Assembly (NCBI GenBank): GCA_001910725.1
Contig: MJGA01000098.1
Span: 1-34,818, forward strand
Source: Phanerodontia chrysosporium
Lineage: Eukaryota; Basidiomycota; Agaricomycetes; Polyporales; Phanerochaetaceae
Length of the DNA: 34,818 nt
Direction of reading: 5' to 3'
In this document: positions 8,276-20,517 of the stretch, in pieces
How positions within the stretch are numbered: the stretch's first letter is position 1
How the letters are laid out: every line of letters begins with the position of its first letter
Position numbers and translations under genes: made by a program
Notes under the pieces: generated by a model
What the model was told of the DNA's origin: nothing
What the model saw: only the letters and a program-made list of their open reading frames with translations
The model's database searches: none

Positions 8276-9507
8276 CTAGTCGGAGTCTGCGGGAGAGGCA
8301 CCGGTCAACTCGCCCAGCCGGTAGCGGGGCGAGGTATAGTGGAACGCCACATATCCCTCTAACATGCTTTCAAATACCTTGCGCTCCTCGCTGTCCTGCA
8401 AAACCAGTCGAGCACGTTGAACAGTCTCGGCGGCTGCGTCGACAAGACCTTCGAGAACGCCTGGAGCAGGCAGCTCCGAGACCGTCATAATGTCGTGTAC
8501 GAAGTTATCCTTTTCTCCAGCGAGCTCTTCCTTGTAGAACGAGAGAATGTCGCTGAAAGTTCGGTTAGTTTCGCACATTTGAACGAGGGAAGAATTTTGC
8601 ACGTACTTTGTATATTCCATGAAGCGGCAAAGATCCCTGAGAACCGAAGCGGGTAAGACACCTGCCAAGAGCAGAGGCATGACATACGCACGGCAAGACT
8701 TGGAGGAAGAGCGAGTCGTCAGGGAAGCGGTCTTTCTCCCATGCAAACAGCGCAAATGAGTCCCCAACACCGTTGATAGCGCGTTTGTACAGCACGTATG
8801 GGAGCGAGCCAGCCGTAAGGCACACGCGATTGCTCGTCGTGCGGTCGAGCAGCGTCGAGTTGACGAACTGCACGGTGCACGCCGCAATCGCAGCAACGGA
8901 GAACGCGCCGAAAAACGTCGGCGCGCTCTGGGCGTGTTCTATGAAGCGGTCGAGCACCCAGTGGCCCTGCGGCTCGCCGGACAGCATGCGCGGCGCGAAC
9001 GCCGCCAGCGCGTCTGCGCCGATCGCCTCGTCGTCGAGCGAGATCGCGAGGAACGCGTACCCGGCAATGTACGCCTGCGTGTCGAGCCGTGTGTGCCGGA
9101 AGACGAGCGTCGTGATCGCCACCGCGGCCGCCACGCGCTTCTGGCACGCCGCCGACGTGGTGTCGATGCAGCCCCATGCCTTGACCGTCGCCCGCAAGCT
9201 CTGGGTGACGCTGCCCGTAGGGTCGGGCTGCATCACGCGCGCAGGTATACTCACGCGCTCGACGAAGCAGCGGAGGGCGTTGCGACAGGTCTCCTCCTGG
9301 AATCCATGTTAGTCTGATGGAAGACAAGGAGCGCGACCGCCCACGTACAGTTCCAGCTCGCTCGTCGTTGACCGCGACAAAGTCCTTGAAGTATTCTACG
9401 CCTACCAGAGCTCTGGAGACGATCTACATGAGTCAAGCGCGTGCGTATGTCGCAGTGTCAGCTCACCTCAACCGAGCCTGAAGCTGTCCTGCAAGGTCGA
9501 CCAGCAT
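8276..9507 (-). CDS. Trichodiene-synthase-family sesquiterpene cyclase
   Basis: Class I terpene cyclase, expected to ionise farnesyl diphosphate with Mg2+ and cyclise it to a sesquiterpene. Five exons join in frame: 9507-9467, 9412-9349, 9296-8692, 8636-8607, 8552-8276; the four introns are 52-55 bp with GT-AG ends. The model gives 338 residues, normal for the TRI5 family. The Asp-rich motif is SLDDE (Asp123, Asp124). The NSE triad is formed only by splicing: Asn247 comes from the exon junction, giving NDILSFYKEE (Asn247, Ser251, Glu255). A late RY pair (PRYRL) is present. The start is the least certain part: the frame stays open about 66 nt upstream of the chosen ATG, to a TGA at 9574-9576. 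A divergent P450 lies 2.25 kb away, which suggests a small terpenoid pathway. The product cannot be told from sequence. Confidence 0.88.
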
Positions 9508-11714
9508 TTGTGCAGAGAATTGTTGTTTCGCTTCTTCACGGTTGCACTGGTAGTGCCGTTGGACACTGACAGCTCAATTACCTCCGTTTTATAGCTACAG
9601 CACCAACGGTGACCTTTGAAGACGCCTCAACATTCTCGTTGGAAATGCACTGCAAGCCACTCCTAACGTAGCGGTCTCCGGTGCACCAACCAGCGGTAGC
9701 CCTATCTCATATTTGCCCGACGCACCGGCCATCTTGACGCTGCGTCTCGCGGACGCAAATGTACTCGACGCAAGGAGGATGCACTGCGCAATCCAATGGG
9801 AGCAGCGCATCAGCCTGTAACGCAAGACAGATTTGTTCAGCGGTAGAACGGCAAGGCCGATGCGATTCACATTCCAGCAGAACTTTAGCTCACGGTCGTG
9901 CATTGGAAATCGCTCTTCGCACCCGAGCGTGGACTGCGTGAGAAGGACATTAACGTCCAGAACAGCCCACCTGATGCGCCCGCGCTAGGACGGGTTCGCG
10001 ACGTTCTCCCCGGGCGTGAGTGATCGGAAGAGGTGAGGCGCGGTCTTGCAGTAGTTGCAGAGCCTATATGGCACTGCAGAGTCTTGTGGCAGATACATTG
10101 CGCGGCCCTGCCTCAGACGCGCATTCGAGCTACTACGTCTGCCCGGCTGAAACAACAGACCCTACTTGGGTTGTGAGATGCACGAGAAGCACAATCGTAT
10201 TGACATGAGCATGATAGCCCGTTGACGACGATACCAGAAGAGGCGTGCTCAGGCGAACAACTTGGGAATTTGTGAGTGGCGGTTGAAACGGAGTTGAACA
10301 TTCCAAGTTGCGTTTGATGCGCTCGCGCCCCCCCGCTCGGGCGCTAATCCAGTCTTTCCGGGACGCGTCGGACGCGTCGTTTGACCCAACCTCCGTCCAT
10401 GCTTTTTTTTTTTTTTTGCCAACTCGCTTCCGCGTGGAGACTTCAGAGGGATCAAATATGTATGCTCACTCGTGAAGTCCACCTTCCACCGCTGCGGGGA
10501 ATCTCTGCATCAGACGGACAGGATCTCCGCAGCACGCCGGAGGTCGCAATACGGCTAACCCAACGTCACAGTGAGCTCCTGCGTGAGATGGACGTCTTGA
10601 AGTGTCCGTACGAGTTATGGCTTCGTTGCTTTGGAAATATCGAAAGACGCACATAGCCAACAGCGTCCGTTGCAGGTACGTCTTTTCTCAAGAGTCCGAA
10701 CGACACCGTGGTTTGATTTCTTCAACAGAACTGCATCAGCGTCACCTCACTCGAGGGATCCTACGCAACATCCCCAGCGTTTGTCCGCAGCCAACATGCG
10801 CGTTTCATGAGGACCTTCTCATTTCAGATCAACAACAGAGGGATGGCCACTGTACAAGCTTACCTCACATGCGGGTGTGTCGGCACACAATTCTGACACA
10901 AACTCTGAGAAAATGGCCACCTCCGTCTTTCCTCGCTCCTTCAGTACAACAAGCTAGCGACTAGCCTGACAGTCCGCCCTGTATCTCGTTACCGGCACGG
11001 TCTGTGCTATTGACGCAGGTACCTGAGACTTCGCACTGTTGCGATGATGAGTGCCATGTCCTCTAATATGGAGAAGGAGCTATAGTGGGTCTCTCATTCC
11101 ATTCATGTACTATTCGACTGAAGGTTGATGCCGCTAGAGCTAAAGTAGTCCTGATATGCAGACCGCAGTCCAGCTCTGATGTTCAAGTCATCAGTTTACA
11201 ACAGCCATGCGCATCCTACCTACCCCGTCCCACAAGCCTGAGGATGGGAGATAAAGCGGGCTGGGCTTCCTTTTCATCTCATACGATTACGCCATTACTC
11301 TGTCGCGTTCGACGCAATAATCTATCCAGGCCTCACTGCGCCACACATCGCAGGAATTCTCAAATACCCGGCAACACAAGAGATAGCAGGTGTGAACAAT
11401 CCCAATGGGCGCCGGATGCGGCGTCGTGTCGACTTGATATGTGGCGTAAGAGGCGCTAATGGAAGCTCCAGGTTATCTGAGCAGCCGCCGGAGCGACACA
11501 GACCTCATCGATAGCTGAGCGTTTACTAGGTCTACGGGACATGCGCTCGCTGTCTCAGGGTTTGGATGAAAGGCTCAGGAGTGGTACGAGACTGCGAGCT
11601 GAAGCGCTGATGCTTTAAGCTCCAACGTCCTGATGATGAAATTACAAGGTGTAATGAAGATGAGCAACACAGAAGCAGCACTCCTCAGCCGTGAGTGAGC
11701 TGTCCTCAGTCTGG
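9508..11714. other. Intergenic region between terpene synthase and P450
   Basis: About 2.2 kb lies between two genes that point away from each other, so it probably holds both promoters. I find no open frame with recognisable motifs, no tRNA and no repeat beyond a T15 tract near 10402-10416. A small upstream exon of the terpene synthase may lie just above 9507. Confidence 0.55.
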
Positions 11715-11720
11715 TATATA
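11715..11720 (+). promoter_or_regulatory. TATA box of the P450 gene
   Basis: TATATA lies 39 bp upstream of the chosen ATG (11759), a plausible core promoter distance for a fungal gene with a short leader. Confidence 0.5.
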
Positions 11721-11758
11721 TTGTACGAGCCATACATCACCATCAGCAGGTCTTGACC

Positions 11759-14005
11759 ATGGCTTCCAGTGCATCATTCACCACGATGTTGACGTCGCAA
11801 GTTTCAATTGCGAAACTTACCACTCTTCCCACTTCCTACTACGCCCTTCTGGCTACAATTGCATTGCTTGCCCTGCTCTTTGCACGTCGGACGCAGCAAC
11901 CGACTCCCCCTGGCCCTCGCGGACTGCCCATCATTGGCAATGTCGCAGAGCTCTCAGGCGGGTTCGAATGGATCCGGTTTGGGACCACTCTGAGGAAGCA
12001 ATTCGGTGCGTAAGCGCGGCATGTAGACCAACGCGAATCTAATTGGTGTTGTCGACAGGCGATGTCTTGGGCTTCAAGGTCTTGAACAATAGGATTCTGG
12101 TTTTGAATACCGCGAAAGCCGCCAAGGAATTCATGGACAAGCGGGCTAGCAAGTACTCGAGTCGGCCCGTCCTGACGGTCATTGGCGAGCTGATGGGCCT
12201 CGATCAGGTTCGAATCTACATTTATCATGCGAGATAAGTATACTAACAGGTCATTCTCGCAGGCCATGCCACTCATCCCATATGGAGCGGAGTGGAGAGC
12301 TTGCCGTAAATTAGAGCACGTCGCTCTGAACCAGTCTGCGGTGAAGCAGTACCGCCCTGTGATTGAACACCATGCTGCTCAGCTTGCTCTCGACATCTTA
12401 CAAGAACCCGATAAATTCTTGACACACACACGGCTGTCAGTGCGGCTTTCTGACTGCACATCTGCCAGCTGATCGTTCCCTCACAGGTGCACCACCAGGA
12501 TTATTCTCGCAGTCACGTATGGCCTATCAGCGCGTGTCACAGCCACTGAGGTACGCCATTTCGGGCTGTGCTGAAGGATGCTCTCTCTGATATGGCGGAC
12601 AGTACATCTCTCTCGCCGAGGAGGTCATGCGGATCGTCACGATATACCTGCGTCCTTTCGCGCACCTGTGCGATGTCATGCCAGTCCGTACGTACCATAG
12701 CACTGTGTTTGTCCGCTTGGCTCGCTGACTAGCACAGTGAAACATCTCCCGTCCTGGATCCCTTTCCGGCGCGAGGCCGAATACGGGCGACGCCTCTTCG
12801 AATCTTTTGTCTCCACGCCCTACGAGCGGACTAAGCAGGCTTTTGTGCGTCTTTCCTATATTACTCTTTGAAGGTGAGCTGATGCCATTGAAGGCTAAGG
12901 GCGACGCGGAGCCCTCCCTCATACGGGATATTCTGGCGAGTATGCCACAGGACTCGTTGACTCCGGAGGTCGAGCATCGAGTCAAATGGACCGCAGGTGA
13001 GTTCGCATTGCTTGCGTGTGGCTTCGGCTATACTCATGGTCAACAGGATCTATGTTTGCAGGTACGTTGCGGCCGGGTATGTATGAGTACAAGTGCTCAC
13101 CATTATACCTTCGCCACAGCCGGTGGAGAGTCCGTACGTCACGTCTGCGGCCGCCCACGCCTGAGTCCTTTTGACATCGCATAACGTAGACATTCGGCAC
13201 CATCGGGGTGTTCATGATGGCCATGGCCCTGCACCCCGACAAGCAAGCCCGTGCGCAGGAAGAGGTCGACTCTGCGGTCGGAACAGACCGTCTGCCTACC
13301 ATGGACGACAAAGCCCGCCTGCCTTACGTCTACGCAGTCGTCCAGGAGGCCATGCGCTGGCACCCCATGCTGCCGCTTAGTGCGTACAGCCCCTGAGCCG
13401 TGTCAGGCATGTCACTGACCCCCACCAGGCCTCCCGCGCCGCGCCGAGGTCGACGACGAGTACGACGGCTACTACATCGCCAAGGACACCACGGTCTGTG
13501 CCAACTTATGGTACGTCTACCCTACCAACACGATGAGTGTGGGCGCTTTACTGACAGGATGCAGGGCCATGGGCATGGAGCCGAATGTGAAGTACCCGCC
13601 AGAGCAGTTCATCCCCGAACGGTTCCTGGACGCGGAGCACCCGACTCCGAATCCCAATACGTGGGCCTTCGGGTTCGGCAGGCGGTGAGCAGATTCATCC
13701 CCGCAGCTACGTTTAGAGAACCTTACCTTATTGTTTTCTAGCATTTGTCCTGGAAAGGCGCTGGCAGAGGAGTCACTCTTCGTCCTGATGTCGACGCTGC
13801 TCGCGATGTTCGAGATCTGCGCGCCGCCCGAGGGAATCAAGCCTGAGTTCGAGTCGCGTGTCGTCAGGTGGGTGCTATCCGACTTTGCTCGGGCTGCTCG
13901 CAGCTCACGGTGCGGTCCAGCCTGCCGAAGCCGTTCAAGTGCATCTTCCGCCTCCGTTCGCCTGAGAAGGCGGATATGCTGCGTGCGGTCGTCGCTACGC
14001 AGTGA
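11759..14005 (+). CDS. Cytochrome P450 monooxygenase
   Basis: Microsomal class II P450, predicted 526 residues, expected to hydroxylate a small lipophilic substrate with electrons from a P450 reductase. Exons: 11759-12005, 12059-12207, 12263-12435, 12487-12550, 12603-12687, 12738-12844, 12894-12996, 13047-13061, 13120-13133, 13190-13379, 13429-13510, 13565-13684, 13742-13871, 13904-14005. Features in order: N-terminal membrane anchor ([16 protein letters not shown]), proline hinge [13 protein letters not shown]-helix AGGEST (315-320) built from three tiny exons, ExxR (EAMR), PERF (FIPERF), heme loop FGFGRRICPG with Cys452 split by an intron. Every exon phase agrees. The last intron is only 32 bp in this model and is the weak point; the C-terminus may differ. 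Its position beside a sesquiterpene cyclase fits a tailoring oxidase, which is an inference. Confidence 0.9.
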
Positions 14006-14896
14006 GCGTCCGTCGGACTGCTGGTCTACCGTAGAGTTTGACACGGGTATCGTATCGACAGGGATTGTGTGCGCGGATTGAATTGTATCGTGAGAGGAAT
14101 AGATGCATACGTTACGAAGACGCGACATCGATATATCTAAGACCAGCCAGCCTACTACGACATGTGTCAGTAAGCATGATACATGCACGCAATAAGGAAT
14201 CACATAACACTAGGCGTCGTCGAAGTCTGCAGAGTGTAGGCCTTGGGATACTGTGGATTTGGGAATAGTGGCGCGTTTGACCTCTCTGTAATGCTCTTAT
14301 GATACGAGGAGTAAGATCCTGTTTCCTCTCCGCTGGCAGATTGCAGCTGTTCATCGGGCGATCGGGCGTCGTCAATCTGCTTTCAGCGAGACAAACCTGC
14401 CAGATCACAGTGCGAAGACTTGGACCAGACCGCGGCCCAACAACGAAACACACTTTTCTTGGCGACAAGAGGGGTGATGGTACAATCAGCCAATTGCCGC
14501 GTCGCGTCTCCGCAATGCCAGTCGCTCCTTCGCGCTACTAACTCTCATTTACACATCACTCACCTATCGATCGCTATGTTCGTCTTCCAGTCTGATCCCA
14601 TGCGAATCCATGCGACCATCCCCGAGGCCAAATCTAAGAATTGACCAGCCCTTGCAATGTGACTACCCTTCGTACACTTTATGACCGGAATAGCAACGAC
14701 GTGTACCATGCCTATCACGAATGAGCGAGCCGAAAGGCAATACATACCGTTCTATCGCAGCTGAGATTGATTGTTGAAAAGCCGCCCAACATTGCTACAT
14801 GAAGTACAGCATGCTAGAGATTATCGAGAGAATGTATATGCAGTGATCAAGGTAGGTAATACAGCCCAGCGCAAAGCCGAATTTAAGCGGGCGCCC
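14006..14896. other. Intergenic region between P450 and RPC1 3' ends
   Basis: About 890 bp between convergent genes; it should contain both 3' UTRs. Short open frames here have no motif and weak coding character. I see no RNA gene or repeat. Confidence 0.55.
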
Positions 14897-16329
<1,433 letters not shown>

Positions 16330-16367
16330 TCACATCTACATCTGCGGTAGACAAACATGACACCTAC
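16330..16367. other. Breakpoint between epoxide hydrolase and RPC1 fragments
   Basis: On the minus strand the hydrolase ends at a splice donor (CAGC|GTAGGT, donor at 16367) and the RPC1 frame opens at 16329. Only 38 bp separate them, too short for an intron plus exon of either gene. The junction therefore lies in this segment, probably in the hydrolase intron on one side and near an exon edge of RPC1 on the other. Confidence 0.75.
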
Positions 16368-17246
16368 GCTGATCGTCCTTGGCTGCCAGCTGGCTCGTCA
16401 TGACCTTGTACCAGCATGTCGGTGCTGCGAAGCCGTTCCTCTCGAATGTCTTCCTAAAGTGGATAATGTCCTCTTCGGACATGTACTGTGGCCTCGGCGC
16501 TGCGTAATCCTCCAGCAGGTTCTTCTTGAGTGCCCCAGCTTCTATGAGCCGCGTCTTCCAGTCCGTTGGGTCGTGAGGATACAGCAGGCTGATGAACGAG
16601 TCCATCTGGGAGCAGTATCGGTCTCAAGGGCTACGTGTAGGCGCAGAACACTCACATGCTCCTGGATCACGATGTGCGCGTCGGGCTCGCTAAAGAAGAG
16701 CCAGTAGCCACACTTCACCTGCCCATACTCTGCCTTTTGCAGCTCCAAGAACGTTTCGAACTCCATCGGAGGGACGACCGGAAGGAACGGCGTGGCGAGG
16801 AAGACGTATGCGAGGCAGCGCTCGGGATAATGGCTCGCAAGGCGCGCGACAACAATGCAACCCCTGCGCACGGCGTCAGGACCACAGGCACCAAACAAAA
16901 CCGACAGCAGCACGCACCAGTCGTGGCCGACCGCGACGACCGCGCCGAGGCCTTCCGCATCGACAATGTCGACCATATCGCGGCACAGCGCGCAGGGCAC
17001 ATATGCCGCGGGGTCCGTCGGCTTGTCGGTCGCACCGTAGCCAAGCATGTCCGGCGCGAGCACGCCGTACCCGCACGCCTGCAGCCGCGGCGCGAGCTGC
17101 CGCCAGTCCCGCGAGGTCGACGGGAAGCCGTGGCAGAGCAGCAGCGTCGGCTTCGCGGGCTGCGCCGGAGAGAAGTAGTAGTGATACCTCACCCCTCGCG
17201 AGGTGACGGTGTCCTTGGAGAGCCAGGAGTCCATGGGTGATACCAT
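16368..17246 (-). pseudogene. Epoxide-hydrolase-like alpha/beta hydrolase, C-terminus missing
   Basis: Alpha/beta-hydrolase of the soluble epoxide hydrolase type, which opens epoxides to diols. Exons: 17246-16918, 16863-16656, 16605-16368, with introns of 54 and 50 bp. The 258 residues include the oxyanion motif HGFP (39-42), the sequence GYGATDKP and the nucleophile elbow GHDWG, with Asp109 as nucleophile and the codon for Trp110 split by an intron. The cap region follows (MDSFISLLYP). The family is usually about 320-340 residues; the catalytic acid and His of the last quarter are absent because the gene stops at the breakpoint. It cannot be active as it stands. A complete version is expected on the far side of the breakpoint in the unrearranged locus. 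Confidence 0.88.
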
Positions 17247-18530
17247 GGCGGCATGGACCTTGACGCCGCATCTTTATAGGGATCTGCTTGCACCAGTGGG
17301 CTAGACCGTTTCCCGCCTTCGACGCTTTGCAGATCGCGAGCACGCGCACAGAATGAGGGCAATGTGTCCGATGTCGGGCTACATTGGCGGTTTGGCAATC
17401 CTGCCGGGTGATAGGGCAGCCCAGGATGGATAGCTGGCACCGGGATGCTGCGGGAACCTGTACCTCGTCGAGCCACCAGTACACGCCACTTCCTCGTGGC
17501 GCCTGACCTTGGTAGTTTTCACATCGGCACCTTCCAATGTAGCCAATATTTTTCCGAACTGGGTGCAATTGGATGCCTTCTCGTAAAGAAAATCTGTATT
17601 TGCAGATTTAGATCGGAGTTCGAATGTTTGAGATCTGCTCTAGCTTGAGGCCGTTGCAGACTCATCGGCGACCGACGTAGACGCGCGGCGGAGGGCGTCC
17701 GCCAAGCGCATGTTGACAGCAAACGCCTTTGAGACGCTGAACGGACGACGAGGATTGGTTGAAGGCGCATCAAATCCGTCTGCAACGTTTAGATTTCGTC
17801 TGGAAGGAAGGGCCCTAAATTTTTTTCTGCAACGCACCGAGAGCTCGGCGTTTTCACTCTCCGATCACATGCTGGACGTGGCGCTTGCGTTTTCAACTGA
17901 AATCTGTTCTGTCAAGCGCTACAGATGCTTACGGGAAGGCATGATTAGTGTTGTGGAAGAAAGTCAGGTGTAACTTACTGTCTGTAAGAAAGTCGGTAAG
18001 TTACTGGTAACTTACATTACTTACAGCGGCACCCTGAACAGAGGTGTAAGTAAGTGTCGGAAAGTCACGATGCGCATGGCCCTTCGATCGAGTGCTCCAA
18101 GGACAGAATGTGCCAGTTTAAGCAGCACCCATAGAGTAGGCCTTAAGCTGATGAACACTGTAGTGGTTCATCGTGAGGGTGAATATAGCCTGTCATGTCA
18201 TTCTCAAGGCTCGAAACCCTAACGGCCTTGGTGTACATGCCTGTGGTACTAGCCAAGCTGCCTGAGCCTTCCTGAGACGTGCGGCACTCCAGTAAATATG
18301 TACGTAACCCTTGCGCCGTCTTAGCCTGTGTCTCACGTCAATAACTTGAGGCCGCCCATCGCCTCTCGGTCCCGCCTCCGCTAAGTTGCTCCTGGTCCAA
18401 CTCCCTCAGCTGAGCAAACTCGTGCCCCGTAAGGCAGATTTAGTCCTCATTTATCAGTAGGCCCGCCATGACCAATATATTATTGATGCTCCTTTTTCTT
18501 TTTGGCATGGCGGTGTGGGTTTACTGACAA
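17247..18530. other. Gene-poor stretch left of A2, with TTAC-rich block
   Basis: No convincing gene. A minus-strand open frame at 17640-17837 (65 codons) has no motif I know. 17965-18050 is packed with CTTAC/GTAAC/GTAAG motifs like 7425-7560, consistent with both being sides of one interrupted region. Confidence 0.55.
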
Positions 18531-18535
18531 CTTAC
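18531..18535. repeat. CTTAC target-site copy next to A 3' LTR
   Basis: CTTAC directly precedes the A2 3' LTR and equals 7425-7429 beside the A1 5' LTR. It is the expected partner of a 5-bp target-site duplication. Confidence 0.6.
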
Positions 18536-19135
18536 TATCACAAAAATGCGCTGCCCTAGCGCCTATACACCAAACCAACCAGCAATACTCACTGGCAAAG
18601 GTTTACTTGGACTACAAAAGGTGTAGCCAAGCTTGAAGACGAGGTATAGAGACTAGAGAGGTGAGATGCGATGAGATTGAAGCTGGGGAGGCACCCCCAG
18701 CCCTCAGGGTTTATATACATGTGCACCAGGTCCCCAGGGACCGGTGTTCAGGGTCCTAGCTATCTAATACCTACTATGCTATTGGCTAGTGCCCTACAGG
18801 CATTCCTACATTCTCCTACACGTTCCTAAATGTTCCTACGATGTCCCAGAAACCTCCAGAACGTTCCAGCACTGTCCGGACCTGTCCAGAGACCTCCAGG
18901 ACTTTCTAGTCCATTCCGGAGTGTCTCGGCGCTTCCAGACCCTTGTCTGCTTCTAGGCCTTCGACCATGTGACCCTGGGATACCGCACGTGTGCGCATCA
19001 CGTGACCGCCGTATCACGTGACCAGCCCCGAGCCTAGGGCTGTCACTCCAGCGCTTCTGCATGTCACAGTTCGGAGTAATCGCTTCTGTCACCTGCTGCC
19101 CCTAACCCTAAGGGTTGAGACGAAAAACTGTGACA
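18536..19135 (-). repeat. 3' LTR of element A2 (600 bp)
   Basis: It has the same ends as the 5' LTR (TGTCACAG at 19135, TGTGATA at 18536) and the same length. At three noted positions it agrees with the solo LTR and differs from the 5' LTR. Confidence 0.95.
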
Positions 19136-19145
19136 TTACCCCCAA
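19136..19145 (-). promoter_or_regulatory. Polypurine tract of element A2
   Basis: On the minus strand TTGGGGGTAA lies directly before the 3' LTR. It should prime plus-strand DNA synthesis. Element B uses a similar GGGGGGTAA end. Confidence 0.75.
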
Positions 19146-19170
19146 TTCTAGCTGAACCTCCTGGTGAAGC

Positions 19171-19820
19171 CTAAACGCCAGTGGAGCCAAAACCATTGCT
19201 GCTGCGAATGGTTGAGTCGAGGCGAGAAACCGGAGTTGGTTCGGCATAGGATATTCTTTCGAGCACGAGTTGAGCGACACGATCACCCTTGTGGAAAGTA
19301 AAGGTGTCGGGCGAGTTGTTGATGAGTAGAATTTTGAGCTCTCCTCGATAATCTCGGTCAATAACGCCTGCTCCTATGTCGATGCCTCTGAGGCTAAGGC
19401 CACTCCGTGGTGCGACTCGAGCGTAGGTACCTGGTGGAGTACACATTCGAAGGCCAGTTGGCGCTAGCTTGCGATCATGGGGCTTGAGCGTAAGGTCTTC
19501 CGTGATGAAAAGATCCAACCCTGCGCTTTCTGGCGAGCCACGTGAGGGGAGTTTTGCGTCCTTGTTCATGAGCTCAACCTCGAACTGGTCGTCTGCTCCC
19601 CAAGATTGGAGTAGCGCGAGTTCGCGCACGAAAAACTCATCCTCCTCGTCGTGGTGGCGTTGCAGAAGGGAAATTGCCTTTGGCGCATTTGGGTATTTCT
19701 TGTGGAATTGTTTGACCTTCGCCATAGCGTGCTTAAGATTGGGCAAGTATTCCCATGTGTCGCTATGCTCGTCGTAGCCTCTCCACCGTACTCGGTACAT
19801 GACACGGCCTTTAGAGTCTG
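19171..19820 (-). CDS. Element A2 pol C-terminus: chromodomain second half fused to dUTPase
   Basis: This is the 3' end of A's pol. It begins with the second half of a chromodomain (YRVRWRGYDEHSDTWEYL) whose first half lies at 27523 onward, beyond element B. After a linker rich in Glu and Asp comes a full trimeric-type dUTPase with all five motifs in order: SAGLDL, PRSGLS, GVIDRDYRGE, GDRVAQLVL and NGFGSTG; the protein then ends. The enzyme turns dUTP into dUMP and would keep uracil out of cDNA. dUTPases are known in several retroviruses; here one is fused behind an integrase chromodomain. B's LTR happens to supply an upstream antisense ATG and 17 codons in frame (to 19869), so a 232-residue open frame remains. 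Confidence 0.92.
19816..19820. repeat. GTCTG target-site duplication, left of element B
   Basis: GTCTG is repeated at 27523-27527, directly after B's 3' LTR. The host target is the chromodomain codons of element A. Confidence 0.95.
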
Positions 19821-20515
19821 TGTCACGGATGTGACGGTGTCGCCCTATTTTTCGCCGATTTTTGGCCATTTTCCTCGATTAATCCAACGGGCGAGCAGCC
19901 CTCGCGCCGTCTGGAGTCCTAGCCGCCCACACTCAGCGCCTGGCCATTCAGCGCCAGCGCCCTGATGGCGCATCACCCCTAGACGCCAGCGCATCCCGCT
20001 GCGCGCTCAGACACTGCCCGGATCACCGGTCTGCCCTGCAACCGGTTCCCCGGATCGCCGAGGAGGCACTGTCATCCCTGATGACTCCCCTCGCCGAGAC
20101 ACGCCGAGCTGATCAGCCTGATGACACAGCCTCGGCCCGACGCAGCCTCGAAACACTGCCAGCTGACACAGCCTCGTGACATAGCCCCCGCACAGCCTCG
20201 CCGCGCAGCCCGCGTCGCAGCCTCGCTGGCTATGCTAAGCACTGCCCATCAGCTTAGGTAATCGTACAGCCTGCCCTGAACTCCTGTAGTATATATAGGT
20301 AGCACCTCTCGCTCCTGTCCGTCATCTCGACCTCTTGGTCAATACGGACAGGTAAGCCCTCGCTTGTATAGTAGAATAGTCTGCTAATGTTAACTTGGTC
20401 AATACGGACAGCTGAACAAGTTTGTTCGTCGCTGCGTGACTCGCTCCGCCGCGCCTCGTCGTCGACCTCCCCACTTGCCCTCCCTCGTGAAGCGTTGAGC
20501 CCTAGCTCCGCGACA
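19821..20515 (+). repeat. 5' LTR of element B (695 bp)
   Basis: Starts TGTCACGG and ends CGCGACA. TATATATA at 20290-20297; predicted mRNA start ATCTCGACCT at 20324. U3 contains five CAGCCTCG copies (about 20127, 20142, 20169, 20193, 20218). R/U5 contains an 18-bp direct repeat flanking an intron-like segment. Confidence 0.96.
20334..20411 (+). repeat. 18-bp direct repeat bounding a 60-bp intron-like segment in B LTR
   Basis: CTTGGTCAATACGGACAG occurs at 20334-20351 and 20394-20411, exactly 60 bp apart. The segment 20352-20411 begins GTAAGC, contains branch-point-like TGCTAAT/GTTAAC and ends GGACAG. It would be a normal 60-nt intron in the 5' leader. The same arrangement is in the 3' LTR (27341 and 27401). 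Confidence 0.65.
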
Positions 20516-20517
20516 TT

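Noticed and set aside
9595..9903. 102-codon minus-strand open frame upstream of the terpene synthase
   Set aside because: I could not join it in frame to exon 1 and it lacks terpene-cyclase features; a true extra 5' exon there stays possible.
10402..10416. T15 tract as a terminator or non-LTR poly(A) tail
   Set aside because: No upstream pol III gene boxes and no retroposed gene or flanking duplication seen.
17640..17837. 65-codon minus-strand open frame
   Set aside because: Arg/Ala/Ser-rich composition with no recognised motif or partner exon.
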